Assembly (NCBI GenBank): GCA_965220835.1
Contig: OZ244842.1
Location: forward strand, 2,232,001 to 2,296,000
Length of the DNA stretch: 64,000 bases
Source of the DNA: Azophilus sp965220835
Lineage (GTDB): Bacteria; Pseudomonadota; Gammaproteobacteria; Pseudomonadales; Azotimanducaceae
Direction: 5' to 3'
Shown: positions 52,944-62,476 of the stretch, one piece after another
How the letters are laid out: the number at the start of each line of letters is the position of its first letter
Numbering within the stretch: the first letter of the stretch is position 1
Translations under genes and position numbers: made by a program
The notes under the pieces: model-generated
What the model saw: only the letters and a program-made list of their open reading frames with translations
What the model was told of the DNA's origin: nothing
The model's database searches: none

Positions 52944-55706
52944 CTAACTCCCAAAGGACCACCGAATGTCGATGCCCCAATAGCGGGGATACAGGTAGGT
53001 GCCCGTCATGCGGTAGAAGTTGGTGTGGTTGCCGGTGCCGATGCCGCGCAGGTTGCCCTCGTCAAAAACGTTGTCCACGAACGCCCGCACCCTGAGCGAC
53101 TCGCTCTGGTTCATCCAAGCGATGCTCAGGTCGGTGCGCCAGCGGTCCGGCACCTTGTCCAACGACCGTTCCAAGGGCGTCGTGTAGTAAGTGCCGGTGT
53201 AGGCCAAGGCGCCTGAGGCAACAAACTTGCCGATGTCCGTGAACCACTGGTAGTTGGCCCAGACCGTGCCCTTGTGCTTGGGAATGCGCTTGAGCTGATT
53301 GCCGTTCAAGTCAATCAGCCGCAGCCCGAACAGCGGCGCGGGGCGGGCCGGGTCATCGTCCTCCGCGATGAGGAATTCGCCTTTGTACTCGGTGTCAGTC
53401 AGCGAGTAGTTGCCGTTGATGGTGAGCTGGTCCGTCGCCAGCCAAGTGACCTCCACCTCAAAGCCGGTGTTGCGGGCGTCGCCCGTGTTGGTGGGAATGT
53501 CCCGGAAGCCCTGCTGCAAGGGGTCGAACACGTCAATCTGGTCTTGGTAGTTCTCATAGTCGTAGGTGTAGATGGAGGCGTTCAACTGCAGGGTGCCGTC
53601 GACCAAGGTGCCCTTGTAGCCGAGTTCGTAGGCGATCACGTCCTCTTGGTCGTAGGCCAGCGGCTTGATCTGGCCCGGAACGCCCGTCCGCGCATCGGCA
53701 ATGCCCAAGCCGTAGCCGCCCGCCCGGTAGCCAGTGGTGGCGGAGAGATAGACCAGGGTGTCGTCATTGGGCGTCCAGTCCACGTTCACGCGCCAGGTCA
53801 CGGCGTCCCAAGTGTTGCTGTCCTCGGCGCGCCCGGCCCAGCTCAAGGGGATGCCCGTCAGGCGCAGGGGCGTGGCGCAGTTCGCGTCATCATAGGCGCA
53901 GGTGGGCAGGATCGGCTGCGCCGGGTTGCCCGTGGGAACGGCCGCCCCCATGAGGATGTTGGTCATGCTGAGGTCGGTTTGCCCGGCCAGCAGGGCCGGC
54001 GAAGGCAGCAGGAAGGGGTAGAGGGCAGCGAAGGCGCCCAGGAAGTCAACTTCCACGTAGCCGCCGCGGTTCTCAAACACGGCCTTGTCGTCCTCCGCCC
54101 AACGGATGCCCAAGGTCAGCGCCCATTGGTCGTTGAACTGATAGGTGGCTTGGCCAAACAGGGCGTACTGGTCCGTGTCGCTCTTGTTCTTGTGCCGGTA
54201 GAGGTCTCCGGAGCCGTCGCCGCCGTCCCAGCGGCCACTCAAAATGACACCGATCGGCACCTCATCAAGGCCCACCGCCGGGCCAATGCCCGCCGCCTGC
54301 AGCATCGACAGGCCGCCGAGTGCCGCCAAAGGCAAATCGAGGAAGCCGTAGTTTGCCGGATCGGTCACCCGGCCTTGGGCGGCGGTGTTGGTGATGGTGT
54401 AGTCCTGCAGCCGGTTGCTGTAGAAGTTGTAGGCCCCGGCAGTGACGCTTAGGGCCTCGTTGACATCCCAGAGCAGCTGCAGCTCGTGGGAGTAGGTGTA
54501 GACGTCCTCCAGCACCGTCAGGGTGGATTGGGAGAGGGTGCCGTCGGAGAGGTCTTCGTCGAAGTCGAAGGTGTACTCGAAATTGGAGTAGCCGAACAGG
54601 TAGCGAATCTGCATCTGGTCATTGATGTCGAAAGCCGCATCGAAGCTCACCGATTGGTGGTCGAACTCCTCCCGGTTGTAGCCGTTGGTCAAGGCCTCAG
54701 CCTTCACGTCGTCCAGGTCGCCCGCCCCGTTCAGGTAAGGGGTGCCCCCAAACGCATGCACCGGCATGGATTGCGCCGCATCCACGCCCGGCCGGGGCGG
54801 CGCGCCCCAAGCAACGGCACCGGTGTCCGGGTCGGTGAACCGGGAGGCGCCTGGCGTTCCCTCCGGCACCGCCAAGATGCCGTAGGCAAACTTGTCCGTG
54901 CTGCGCGTGCCGCGGAAGTCGCCGAAGCCCTCGTTGATGATCACCGGGCGGTCGAGGTCGCGCAGCGAGCGCCGGTCGTTGTAGCGGGTCTTGATCCGCA
55001 AACGGTCGCTGGGCTGGAACAGAAACGCCATGGAGGCGTTCTGGTCGTTGATGGAGTCCACGTCCGGGGAGCCGAACTGCCCTTCCTTGGAGCCGTCCCG
55101 CTTGCGCTTGGAGCCGTTGAAGCGGAACGCCAGCACATCGTCAATGATTGGGCCGGAAACAATGGCGTAGTACTCCTGGGTGTCGAGGTCGCCAAACTGG
55201 CCGCGCAGCTCGCCCGTCCAATCGAACGTCGGCTCCCTTGTAATGTAGTTCAGCGCGCCGCCGATGGAGTTGCGCCCGTACAGCGTGCCTTGAGGGCCGC
55301 GCAGCACCTCCACCCGGGCGATGTCGTAGAGGGCGTTCTCCGTGGCGGCAATGCCGAAGTCCTCGGAGTAGATGCCGTTGTAGTAGGTGGCCACGCCCGG
55401 GTCGCCGCCCAAGGCGCGAAAGTTGCGCCCAACGCCCCGAATGCGGATGTCGTAAGGGTCCCGGGTGGTGGCCGGGATGAAATTGACCAACTCATCCGGA
55501 GTCTGGATGCCATAATCGGCGATCATCTGCTCGCCGAAGGCGGTAATGGAGATGGACGTGTCGGATACGGTGGACTCCCGCTTCTCCGCCGTCACCAGAA
55601 CTTCCTCGATGCGGCGGCTGCCGTCACCGTCCTCCTGCGCGTTCGCTGCTGACAGTCCCCAAAGGACCGCAGGCGCCAACAACGCGGCCATGCGTGCTGC
55701 TGCCAT
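52944..55706 (-). CDS. TonB-dependent outer-membrane receptor
   Basis: 920 residues from ATG 55706, preceded by GAGGAGGGC. Signal (MAALLAPAVLWGLSAANAQ), then IEEVLVTAEKRESTVSDTSI with the TonB-box region, the plug with VEVLRGPQGTLYGRNSIGGA, and a barrel with several large loops, ending RYWGIDIRWSFGS. The N-terminal extension in front of the ATG is not signal-like and was rejected. The gene is upstream of the sulfatase on the same strand with a 78-base gap, so the receptor may import the sulfatase's substrate. Ligand unknown. Confidence 0.9.
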   Translation of the reverse strand: MAAARMAALLAPAVLWGLSAANAQEDGDGSRRIEEVLVTAEKRESTVSDTSISITAFGEQMIADYGIQTPDELVNFIPATTRDPYDIRIRGVGRNFRALGGDPGVATYYNGIYSEDFGIAATENALYDIARVEVLRGPQGTLYGRNSIGGALNYITREPTFDWTGELRGQFGDLDTQEYYAIVSGPIIDDVLAFRFNGSKRKRDGSKEGQFGSPDVDSINDQNASMAFLFQPSDRLRIKTRYNDRRSLRDLDRPVIINEGFGDFRGTRSTDKFAYGILAVPEGTPGASRFTDPDTGAVAWGAPPRPGVDAAQSMPVHAFGGTPYLNGAGDLDDVKAEALTNGYNREEFDHQSVSFDAAFDINDQMQIRYLFGYSNFEYTFDFDEDLSDGTLSQSTLTVLEDVYTYSHELQLLWDVNEALSVTAGAYNFYSNRLQDYTITNTAAQGRVTDPANYGFLDLPLAALGGLSMLQAAGIGPAVGLDEVPIGVILSGRWDGGDGSGDLYRHKNKSDTDQYALFGQATYQFNDQWALTLGIRWAEDDKAVFENRGGYVEVDFLGAFAALYPFLLPSPALLAGQTDLSMTNILMGAAVPTGNPAQPILPTCAYDDANCATPLRLTGIPLSWAGRAEDSNTWDAVTWRVNVDWTPNDDTLVYLSATTGYRAGGYGLGIADARTGVPGQIKPLAYDQEDVIAYELGYKGTLVDGTLQLNASIYTYDYENYQDQIDVFDPLQQGFRDIPTNTGDARNTGFEVEVTWLATDQLTINGNYSLTDTEYKGEFLIAEDDDPARPAPLFGLRLIDLNGNQLKRIPKHKGTVWANYQWFTDIGKFVASGALAYTGTYYTTPLERSLDKVPDRWRTDLSIAWMNQSESLRVRAFVDNVFDEGNLRGIGTGNHTNFYRMTGTYLYPRYWGIDIRWSFGS

Positions 55707-55889
55707 GAGATTGCCCTCCTCGATTCCCAACCGCCGCCCGCGCCCGCTGCAACGGCGAGCGGCCCAAGGCAGTCGGCCTGTGAGGGTGGCCCACCTCCCA
55801 CGTAGCCACCCGAAGGCCACACAATCGCCTAAATGGTAGTGCTATGCAAGCCCGCGCACCCGATTCGCGGGTGCGGGGGTTGCTGCTGG

Positions 55890-56366
55890 TTAGCCGTCGT
55901 GCATTTGGGACTGGATGTAGTTTTCGATGCCGACTTTGCCGATCAGCTGCAGTTGGGTTTCCAGCCAGTCCACGTGGTCCTCCTCGGAATCGAGAATGTC
56001 CCGGAACAGCTGCCTGGATATGTAGTCGCCGATGCTTTCGCAGTAGGCGATGGCCTCGCGCAGCATGGGCATGGCATCCATTTCCAGGGCGAGGTCGCAC
56101 TCCAGCATTTCCTGGGTGGATTGGCCGATTCGCAGCTTGCCGAGATCCTGCAGGTTGGGCAGCCCCTCCAAGAACAGAATCCGCTCCATCAGGGCATCGG
56201 CATGCTTCATCTCATCGATGGATTCCTCGCGCTCCTTTTCCGCCAAGCGGTGCATGCCCCAATCCCCGTACATCTTGGCATGCAGGAAGTACTGGTTGAT
56301 GGCAGTCAGCTCATTCTTCAGAACCCGGTTCAGGTGAACGATGACGTCTTTTTCGATCGGTTGCAT
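55890..56366 (-). CDS. bfr: Bacterioferritin
   Basis: 158 residues from ATG 56366, exactly family length. MQPIEKDVIVHLNRVLKNEL begins helix A with the ferroxidase Glu in NELTAINQYFLH. MYGDWGMHRLAEKEREESID and EMKHADALMERILFLEG follow, the latter with the Glu/His ferroxidase ligands and nearby heme-binding Met. LDSEEDHVDWLETQLQLIGK supplies the last ligands. It stores iron as a 24-subunit heme-containing shell. It is divergently transcribed from the bacterioferritin-associated ferredoxin gene. Confidence 0.94.
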   Translation of the reverse strand: MQPIEKDVIVHLNRVLKNELTAINQYFLHAKMYGDWGMHRLAEKEREESIDEMKHADALMERILFLEGLPNLQDLGKLRIGQSTQEMLECDLALEMDAMPMLREAIAYCESIGDYISRQLFRDILDSEEDHVDWLETQLQLIGKVGIENYIQSQMHDG

Positions 56367-56471
56367 GGCACTTCCTTGCGAGCGTTTTCGCCATGATGCG
56401 CCATCCGCCACGGAATAACAAGCCTAACTTGTTGTTTTATAAATAGAAGCTAGTTTCATCCGAAAACATGA

Positions 56472-56496
56472 ATTGCAACGCGACCACTGTTGCAAT
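56472..56496. promoter_or_regulatory. Palindrome in the bfr-bfd divergent promoter region
   Basis: ATTGCAAC and its inverse GTTGCAAT flank a nine-base spacer (56472-56496), 31 bases before the bfd start and between the two iron genes. The symmetry suggests a dimeric regulator site. It does not match the usual Fur box closely. Confidence 0.45.
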
Positions 56497-56526
56497 TGCA
56501 AATACCTATCACTTAGACTTGCCGCC

Positions 56527-56712
56527 ATGTACGTTTGCATCTGCAAAGCCATCACCGATGCGGACATCCGCGAAGCGGCGGAAACCGGCACGGCGGACAT
56601 TGAGCATCTCACCGAAGTGTTGGGCATCGGCGCGGGCTGCGGCACCTGCCTGGAGATGGCCGAGTCCATCTTCGACGCCTGCCGGGCCAACCAGCTCTCC
56701 CACGCCGCCTAA
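56527..56712 (+). CDS. bfd: Bacterioferritin-associated ferredoxin
   Basis: 61 residues. The four cysteines lie in VCICKAITDADI and GAGCGTCLEM, the CxC...CxxC pattern that binds a [2Fe-2S] cluster in Bfd. Bfd docks on bacterioferritin and reduces its stored ferric iron so that it can be released. The gene faces away from bfr across about 160 bases that contain a palindrome. Usually it is induced by iron shortage. Confidence 0.9.
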   Translation: MYVCICKAITDADIREAAETGTADIEHLTEVLGIGAGCGTCLEMAESIFDACRANQLSHAA

Positions 56713-56965
56713 GGCTCGTTCATCGGTTTAGTTGGCACGGCCATCTACGCAGCCGGGCCAAGCCAAATCCCGTTTCCAATCCCAGCCTGCGTGGCCAAAA
56801 CAAAGCTTGGCTTTGCCAATCGCTTCGGGGACCAAACGCCGTTGGCGAGTTGCAACCCGCGCCCTTGCGATACTGCAATCGAACTGTAGCCCCCAAGGGC
56901 CAAAGTTCGCAGAATCCTGATGCTCAATCGTTTAACATGCAAGGCAATTCACTGCCAAAGCCGCC

Positions 56966-58291
56966 ATGCTGATCTATCCCCTCGCATTCATCGTCACCTT
57001 GGGCGTGTTGGTGACCTTTCACGAATTCGGCCACTACGTCGTGGCCCGTTGGTCAGGCGTGCGCATTCTCAAGTTCTCGGTCGGCTTCGGCAGGACACTC
57101 TGGTCGCGCACCAACCGGCACGGCACGGAGTTTGCCATTGGCGCTCTGCCCTTAGGCGGCTTTGTGCGCATGCTGGACGAGCGGGATGCCCAGCAGAAAG
57201 AGCCCGTCGGCCCCGATGAGGTCAGCTTCAACCGGCTCAGCGTTTGGTGGCGCCTCGCCATCGCGGTGGCCGGCCCGTTCGCCAACTTCCTGCTGGCCAT
57301 CGTCATCTACAGCGCACTGGCCGTGATCGGCATTCCCAACCTGCTGCCCATGGTGGGGAAGGTCGATGCGCGCAGCCCGGCTGGCGCGGCGGGGCTTGAA
57401 AGCTACCAGCAGATCGTTGCCATAGATGGTCAAGCGGTCAATAGCTGGGAGGAGGTCGTGAACACGCTGGCGGAGCGAATCGGTGAGACAGGCGAAATCG
57501 GCATCACCACGCGCACGCCCGGCGCTTCGGCCGTGCATCAGGTGGACGTGCCAGTGACCGACTGGCTGCATGATGCGGTGGACCCCAACATTCTTGCTGC
57601 CCTCGGCCTCAACCGATCCTCCTTGGCGGTTTTCGGCCACGTGCGGAACGGCGACGCCGCGGACCGAGCCAGGCTCAAGGCTTGGGATCGGGTCCTATCC
57701 ATCGACGGTAAAGCCATCGACACTTGGGAGCAAATGGCCAAGGCGTCGCAAGCGGCACCGGGGCAGCCCATGCGCTGGACGGTCCTGCGAGACGGCAACG
57801 AGCGGGAGTTGGTGGTCACCCCTGGCTCGCTCCCCGACCGGAAGGGCAGGGCCATCGGCTTTCTCGGCGTTGAGCAACCAGTATTCACCTTGCGCTACGG
57901 GCCAGTGGATGCCTTGCAGCACGGCATTGAGAAAACCTGGGCCATGTCGGCGCTGATGCTCGACCACTTGGGCAAGCTGCTGTTCGGGCAGATGTCGCCC
58001 CGCAATCTCGGCGGCCCGATCACCATTGCCAAGGTGGCTGGAGACTCGGCCACCGCCGGCTGGCAGGTCTACGTCGGCATGCTGGCGCTTTTGAGCATCT
58101 CCTTAGGCATTCTGAACCTGTTGCCCATTCCCATGTTGGACGGCGGCCACGTGGTCTACTGCCTGGCGGAAATCGTCTCCCGGCGCCCGGTTTCGGAGCG
58201 CGTCCAAGCCTTGGGTGGCCAGGTCGGCGTGGTGTTGATCGGCGGCCTGATGGTGCTGGTGTTCGTCAACGACTTTATGAGGTTCTTTTGA
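56966..58291 (+). CDS. rseP: RseP site-2 zinc metalloprotease
   Basis: 441 residues. The zinc motif HEFGH is at residues 19-23 in the first membrane helix, and the third ligand motif NLLPIPMLDGGHVVYCLAE is near residue 390. Two PDZ domains lie between (around 115-190 and 205-280, for example VDARSPAGAAGLESYQQIVA). RseP cuts the anti-sigma factor RseA within the inner membrane, releasing sigma-E in response to envelope stress. It overlaps bamA by one base (TGATG), the usual order in proteobacteria. The dxr gene expected upstream is absent. Confidence 0.94.
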   Translation: MLIYPLAFIVTLGVLVTFHEFGHYVVARWSGVRILKFSVGFGRTLWSRTNRHGTEFAIGALPLGGFVRMLDERDAQQKEPVGPDEVSFNRLSVWWRLAIAVAGPFANFLLAIVIYSALAVIGIPNLLPMVGKVDARSPAGAAGLESYQQIVAIDGQAVNSWEEVVNTLAERIGETGEIGITTRTPGASAVHQVDVPVTDWLHDAVDPNILAALGLNRSSLAVFGHVRNGDAADRARLKAWDRVLSIDGKAIDTWEQMAKASQAAPGQPMRWTVLRDGNERELVVTPGSLPDRKGRAIGFLGVEQPVFTLRYGPVDALQHGIEKTWAMSALMLDHLGKLLFGQMSPRNLGGPITIAKVAGDSATAGWQVYVGMLALLSISLGILNLLPIPMLDGGHVVYCLAEIVSRRPVSERVQALGGQVGVVLIGGLMVLVFVNDFMRFF

Positions 58292-60687
58292 TGACAAAGC
58301 CCCGGCCGGGATTCACGCTGCTGCGCGGCCTGCTGAGCGCGTTGGCATTGGTCGCAGCCCTCAGCGCTGCGGCGCCAGCCCGCGCCTACGACGCCTTCAC
58401 CATCGCCGACATCCGCCTCCAAGGGCTGCAGCGGGTTTCCGCCGGCACGGTGTTCAACGCGCTGCCGATCAACGTCGGCGACCAGGTGGACGAAGTGGCC
58501 ATTCGCCAGCTCATCCGTCTGCTGTTCGCCTCCGGCTACTTCGATGACATCCGCATGGCGCGGGACGGCCGCGTGCTGGTGGTGACCGTGGTGGAGCGGC
58601 CGGCCATCGAGTCCATTGAAATCGAGGGCAACAAGGCCATCAAGACCGATGCGTTGCTGGAGGGGCTGACCGATCAAGGCTTGAGCGAAGGCGAGATCTT
58701 CAAGCAGGCGACCTTGGAGCGGGTGGGGTTGGAGCTGGAGCGCCAGTACGTGGCCCAAGGCCGCTACGGCGCCGCCATTGAAACGGAAGTGGAGGAGCTT
58801 GCCCGCAACCGGGTTGCCATCCGCATCGACATCGAGGAAGGCAAGACCTCGGGCATCCGGCACATCAACATTGTCGGTGCCAACGCCTTTTCCGAGGAGG
58901 AGCTGCTGGACGTGATGGAGCTTCAGCATCCCACGTTGTTCTCCTTTTTTCGCAACAACGACAAGTACAGCCGGGAGAAGCTCTCCGGCGACCTGGAGAA
59001 GCTGGAGTCCCACTACAAAGACCGGGGCTTCGTCGAGTTCGACATCAACTCCACCCAAGTCAGCATCACCCCTGACAAGCAGCAGGTCTACATCTCGATG
59101 AACGTCGACGAAGGCAACAAGTACGTGGTTGATGAGGTCAATCTCCTCGGCCAGCTCAACGACGTGAAGCCCGAGGACTTGCGCCGCCTGTTTCTGGTGG
59201 CCCCCGGCCAAGTGTTCTCCCAGCAATTGCTGACCGCCACGGAAGACCGCCTGGAAGCGGCGCTCGGCAACGCCGGCTACACCTTCGCATCCGCCTCCGG
59301 GGTGCCCTTGGTGGACGAGGAGACCGGCAACGTCGATGTGGACTTCATGATCGATGCGGGCAAGCGCGCCTACGTGCGCCGCATCAGCTTCGCTGGCAAC
59401 CGAGTCACCCAAGACGAAGTGATGCGCCGGGAAATGCGCCAGATGGAGGGCGGTTGGGCATCCACGGCGCAGATCGACCTCTCCAAAGTGCGGCTGGAGC
59501 GCTTGGGTTACTTCCGCGAGGTGAACGTCGAGACGCCGCCGGTGCCCGGCACCGACGACCAAGTGGACGTGGCCTTTGAAGTGGAGGAGCAGCCCTCCGG
59601 CAGCATCTCCGCCACCCTCGGCTACAGCCAGGGCTGGGGGCTGGTGCTCGGCGGCAACTACCAGGAGAACAACGTGCTCGGCACGGGCAACAGCTTGGGC
59701 GTCGGCCTGTCGTTCTCCAGCTACCAAAAGTCCGCCAGCTTCAACTACTTCAACCCCTACTACACGCTGGACGGCATCAGCCGCGGCTACAACGCCTACT
59801 ACCGGCGCTTGGACTTCGACGAGCGCAACATCGCCCGCTACAGCACGGATGCCATCGGGCTGGGCGTCTCCTTTGGATTCCCCATCGGCGAGACCCAGCG
59901 CATCAATTTCGGCGGCACCATAGAGCAAACCCAACTCACCGAGGGCCGCTTCCCAGCCTTGGAAATCACCGAATTCCTAGAAACCAACGGCGACGAGTTC
60001 CTCAACCTCAAGCTCAACCTCGCGTGGCAGGGCTCCACGCTCAACCGCGGCCTGTTCCCCACCCGGGGCCGTTCCCAGACCCTTGGCCTGCAGGCGTCCG
60101 TCCCAGGCAGCGACCTGCAGTTCTGGAAGCTCACCTACCGGGGCGAGCAGTACTTCCCCTTCATCGGCGACATGGCGCTGCGCTTCCGCACGGAAATAGG
60201 GTACGGCGGCGGCTATGGCGGCACCAAGGGACTGCCGTTCTACGAGCACTTCTTTGCCGGCGGCTTCGGCTCCATCCGTGGCTTCGAGCAATCCACCTTG
60301 GGCCCGAGAACCACCAACCCGGAAACCGACACCGACGGCAACCCGCTGCCTGCTGGCTTTTTCCGCGACCGCGGCGATCCCTTTGGCGGCAACCTGCTGG
60401 TGGAGGCCTCAGCGGAAATCATCTTCTCGCTGCCATTCGTGGAGGACAACCGCCAGTTCCGGTCGGTGATGTTTGTCGATGCGGGCAACGTCTTCAACAC
60501 CAATTGCCCCCAAGCGAGCGAAAACTGCTTCGGCTTCAGCTTGGATGAATTCCGCTACTCGGTCGGCTTCGGCATCACTTGGCTGACCGGCATGGGGCCA
60601 ATGACCTTCGGCATCGCCAAGCCCTTCAACACCAGTGAAATCGACGAGGAAGAGCGCTTTCAGTTTGAATTGGGCCGCACCTTTTAG
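58291..60687 (+). CDS. bamA: Outer-membrane protein assembly factor BamA
   Basis: 798 residues. A signal peptide (LLSALALVAALSAAAPARA) precedes five POTRA domains, the first FTIADIRLQGLQRVSAGTVF and the fifth around RISFAGNRVTQDEVMRREM. The beta-barrel follows with FFAGGFGSIRGFEQSTLGPR, containing the conserved RGF of loop 6, and ends FQFELGRTF with a terminal Phe. BamA is the essential insertase for outer-membrane proteins, including the TonB receptors encoded here. The start overlaps the rseP stop. skp and lpxD, its usual followers, are missing. Confidence 0.95.
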   Translation: MTKPRPGFTLLRGLLSALALVAALSAAAPARAYDAFTIADIRLQGLQRVSAGTVFNALPINVGDQVDEVAIRQLIRLLFASGYFDDIRMARDGRVLVVTVVERPAIESIEIEGNKAIKTDALLEGLTDQGLSEGEIFKQATLERVGLELERQYVAQGRYGAAIETEVEELARNRVAIRIDIEEGKTSGIRHINIVGANAFSEEELLDVMELQHPTLFSFFRNNDKYSREKLSGDLEKLESHYKDRGFVEFDINSTQVSITPDKQQVYISMNVDEGNKYVVDEVNLLGQLNDVKPEDLRRLFLVAPGQVFSQQLLTATEDRLEAALGNAGYTFASASGVPLVDEETGNVDVDFMIDAGKRAYVRRISFAGNRVTQDEVMRREMRQMEGGWASTAQIDLSKVRLERLGYFREVNVETPPVPGTDDQVDVAFEVEEQPSGSISATLGYSQGWGLVLGGNYQENNVLGTGNSLGVGLSFSSYQKSASFNYFNPYYTLDGISRGYNAYYRRLDFDERNIARYSTDAIGLGVSFGFPIGETQRINFGGTIEQTQLTEGRFPALEITEFLETNGDEFLNLKLNLAWQGSTLNRGLFPTRGRSQTLGLQASVPGSDLQFWKLTYRGEQYFPFIGDMALRFRTEIGYGGGYGGTKGLPFYEHFFAGGFGSIRGFEQSTLGPRTTNPETDTDGNPLPAGFFRDRGDPFGGNLLVEASAEIIFSLPFVEDNRQFRSVMFVDAGNVFNTNCPQASENCFGFSLDEFRYSVGFGITWLTGMGPMTFGIAKPFNTSEIDEEERFQFELGRTF

Positions 60688-60705
60688 CCTGGTCGTTTTG
60701 CCTGG

Positions 60706-62061
60706 ATGCCTGAACCCACCGTACTTTCGGTCAGCGACCTGAACCAAAGCGCTCGGCGGCTGCTTGAGGAGCGCTTCAACCTCGTCTGGATTCGCGGCGA
60801 GATTTCCAACTTCGCCCGGCCCCGCTCCGGCCATTGGTACTTCACCCTGAAGGACGACGCCGCGCAGGTGCGCTGCGCCATGTTCGTCAACCGCAATCGT
60901 CTGTGCCGCATGCAACCCAGCGACGGCGGCGAGGTGCTGCTGCGCGGGCGGGTGAGCCTGTACGAGAACCGGGGCGAATTCCAGGTCATCGTCGAGCACA
61001 TGGAAGCGGCCGGGGAAGGCGCTTTGCGCGCCGCCTATGAGGCGCTTAAGGCGCGTCTCGCCGCCGAAGGCCTGTTTGCCGAGGACGGCAAGCGCGCGCT
61101 GCCGGCTTATCCGCAGCACTTGGCCGTGGTCTCCTCTCCCTCCGGGGCCGCGCTTCGGGATGTGCTGAGCGTCATTGGGCGCCGCTTTCCGATGCTCAAG
61201 GTCACCCTGCTGCCGGTTTCCGTGCAAGGCGTGAACGCCGAGCCGCAGATTCTCAATGCCCTGAACCGGGTTCCGGCGCTGTCTCCCGACCTAGTGTTGC
61301 TGACCCGGGGCGGCGGCAGCCTGGAGGACCTGTTCACGTTCAACGCCGAAGCGGTGGCGCGCGCCATCGCCCGCTGCCCGGTGCCCACGGTATCCGCCAT
61401 CGGCCACGAGACCGACTTCACCATCGCCGACTTCGCCGCCGACGTTCGGGCGCCCACGCCGTCGGCGGCGGCCGAATTGATCACGCCGGATGCCGCCGCC
61501 CTGAACCAGGACCTCGACCGCTGGCGTCAGCGCCTCACCGCTGTGCTAACCAGCCGGCTGGAATTGCTTCGCCACCGGCAGGCGGCGCTGCGCTCCCGGC
61601 TGCAGAACCCGCGCGACCGTTTGCTGCAACTGATGCAGCGGGCCGACGACCTCGAAACGCGCCTGCGCTTGGGCTTGGGGAACAGCGTGGCGCGCACCCA
61701 AGCCCGGTTTGCGAACCTGCAGCGCGAGCTGGTGCGGCATCGCCCGGAGCCGCGCATCGCCGCTTTGACCGCCACGGTGGCCGCGTTGCAAGGCCGCGCT
61801 GAACAACGCATGGCGGCCCGGCTGGCGCAAAACGCGGAGCAGCTCAGCGCCTTGGCCCGCACCTTGGAGGCGGTTAGCCCGCTGCAGGCCTTGGCCCGGG
61901 GGTTCGCCATTGTCACCGGACCAGCGGGCGCGCTCACCAAGGCCGCGCAGGCAGCTCCCGGCGACGGCATCCAAGTCAACTTTCACGACGGCGCGCTCAG
62001 CGCCCGCGTCGAGGGGCAAACGCCGCTCCCTGAACAATGGCGCGCCTTGAACGACAGCTAA
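60706..62061 (+). CDS. xseA: Exodeoxyribonuclease VII large subunit
   Basis: 451 residues. The N-terminal OB fold reads LSVSDLNQSARRLLEERFNL and NFARPRSGHWYFTLKDDAAQ. The catalytic domain has LAVVSSPSGAALRDVLSVIG, VLLTRGGGSLEDLFTFNAEA and SAIGHETDFTIADFAADVRA (active-site region). A long coiled-coil follows, and a C-terminal strand region GFAIVTGPAGALTKAAQA. With the small subunit XseB it degrades single-stranded DNA. It begins 18 bases after bamA and so is probably part of the same transcript, an unusual placement. Confidence 0.93.
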   Translation: MPEPTVLSVSDLNQSARRLLEERFNLVWIRGEISNFARPRSGHWYFTLKDDAAQVRCAMFVNRNRLCRMQPSDGGEVLLRGRVSLYENRGEFQVIVEHMEAAGEGALRAAYEALKARLAAEGLFAEDGKRALPAYPQHLAVVSSPSGAALRDVLSVIGRRFPMLKVTLLPVSVQGVNAEPQILNALNRVPALSPDLVLLTRGGGSLEDLFTFNAEAVARAIARCPVPTVSAIGHETDFTIADFAADVRAPTPSAAAELITPDAAALNQDLDRWRQRLTAVLTSRLELLRHRQAALRSRLQNPRDRLLQLMQRADDLETRLRLGLGNSVARTQARFANLQRELVRHRPEPRIAALTATVAALQGRAEQRMAARLAQNAEQLSALARTLEAVSPLQALARGFAIVTGPAGALTKAAQAAPGDGIQVNFHDGALSARVEGQTPLPEQWRALNDS

Positions 62062-62081
62062 CCAAGAAAGGGAGTTGCACC

Positions 62082-62384
62082 ATGACCATTGAGGAAATCT
62101 GCGCCGACATGAGCGAGAAGGCCAGCCAAATCGATCCGCTCGGCAAGAGCCTGATGTTCTTCCTCGACGATGAGCGCATGCTGATCGACGGTTCCGGAAA
62201 CCGCAACGAAGTGGCCATCGTCACCGGCCAGGACGTCGAGGCGGAGTGCACCGTGCGGATGTCCCTCGACACCTACGGCAAGCTGCAAAGGCGGGAGATC
62301 AAGCCTTTCATGGCCGTCGCTTCCGGCAAGATCAAGGTCAAGGGGGACATGTCGATCGCCACCAAGCTGAAAAAGCTGATGTGA
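62082..62384 (+). CDS. SCP2 sterol-binding domain protein
   Basis: 100 residues from ATG 62082, with the ribosome-binding AAGAAAGGGAG. The whole protein is one SCP2-type lipid-binding domain, with MFFLDDERMLIDGSGNRNEV and the typical C-terminal FMAVASGKIKVKGDMSIATK. Such domains bind fatty acyl-CoA, sterols or other lipids in a hydrophobic pocket and act as carriers in the cytoplasm. It precedes a sulfotransferase gene, so a lipid-like sulfate acceptor is conceivable; inference. Confidence 0.88.
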   Translation: MTIEEICADMSEKASQIDPLGKSLMFFLDDERMLIDGSGNRNEVAIVTGQDVEAECTVRMSLDTYGKLQRREIKPFMAVASGKIKVKGDMSIATKLKKLM

Positions 62385-62476
62385 TTTCTTTGATCGCGGG
62401 GAAAGGCTATCGATGAATCACTTGTTTGCGCCCGACGACCACCCACCCTTTTGTCTAAGGCTTTGCCTCGTTAGCG

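Noticed and set aside
51912..53216. A 434-codon plus-strand frame across the sulfatase start and the receptor end
   Set aside because: It crosses two well-supported minus-strand genes and shows no recognisable domain.
56400..56530. A Fur box between bfr and bfd
   Set aside because: The region is AT-rich and a Fur site is plausible there, but no stretch matches the consensus well; only the unrelated ATTGCAAC palindrome is clear.
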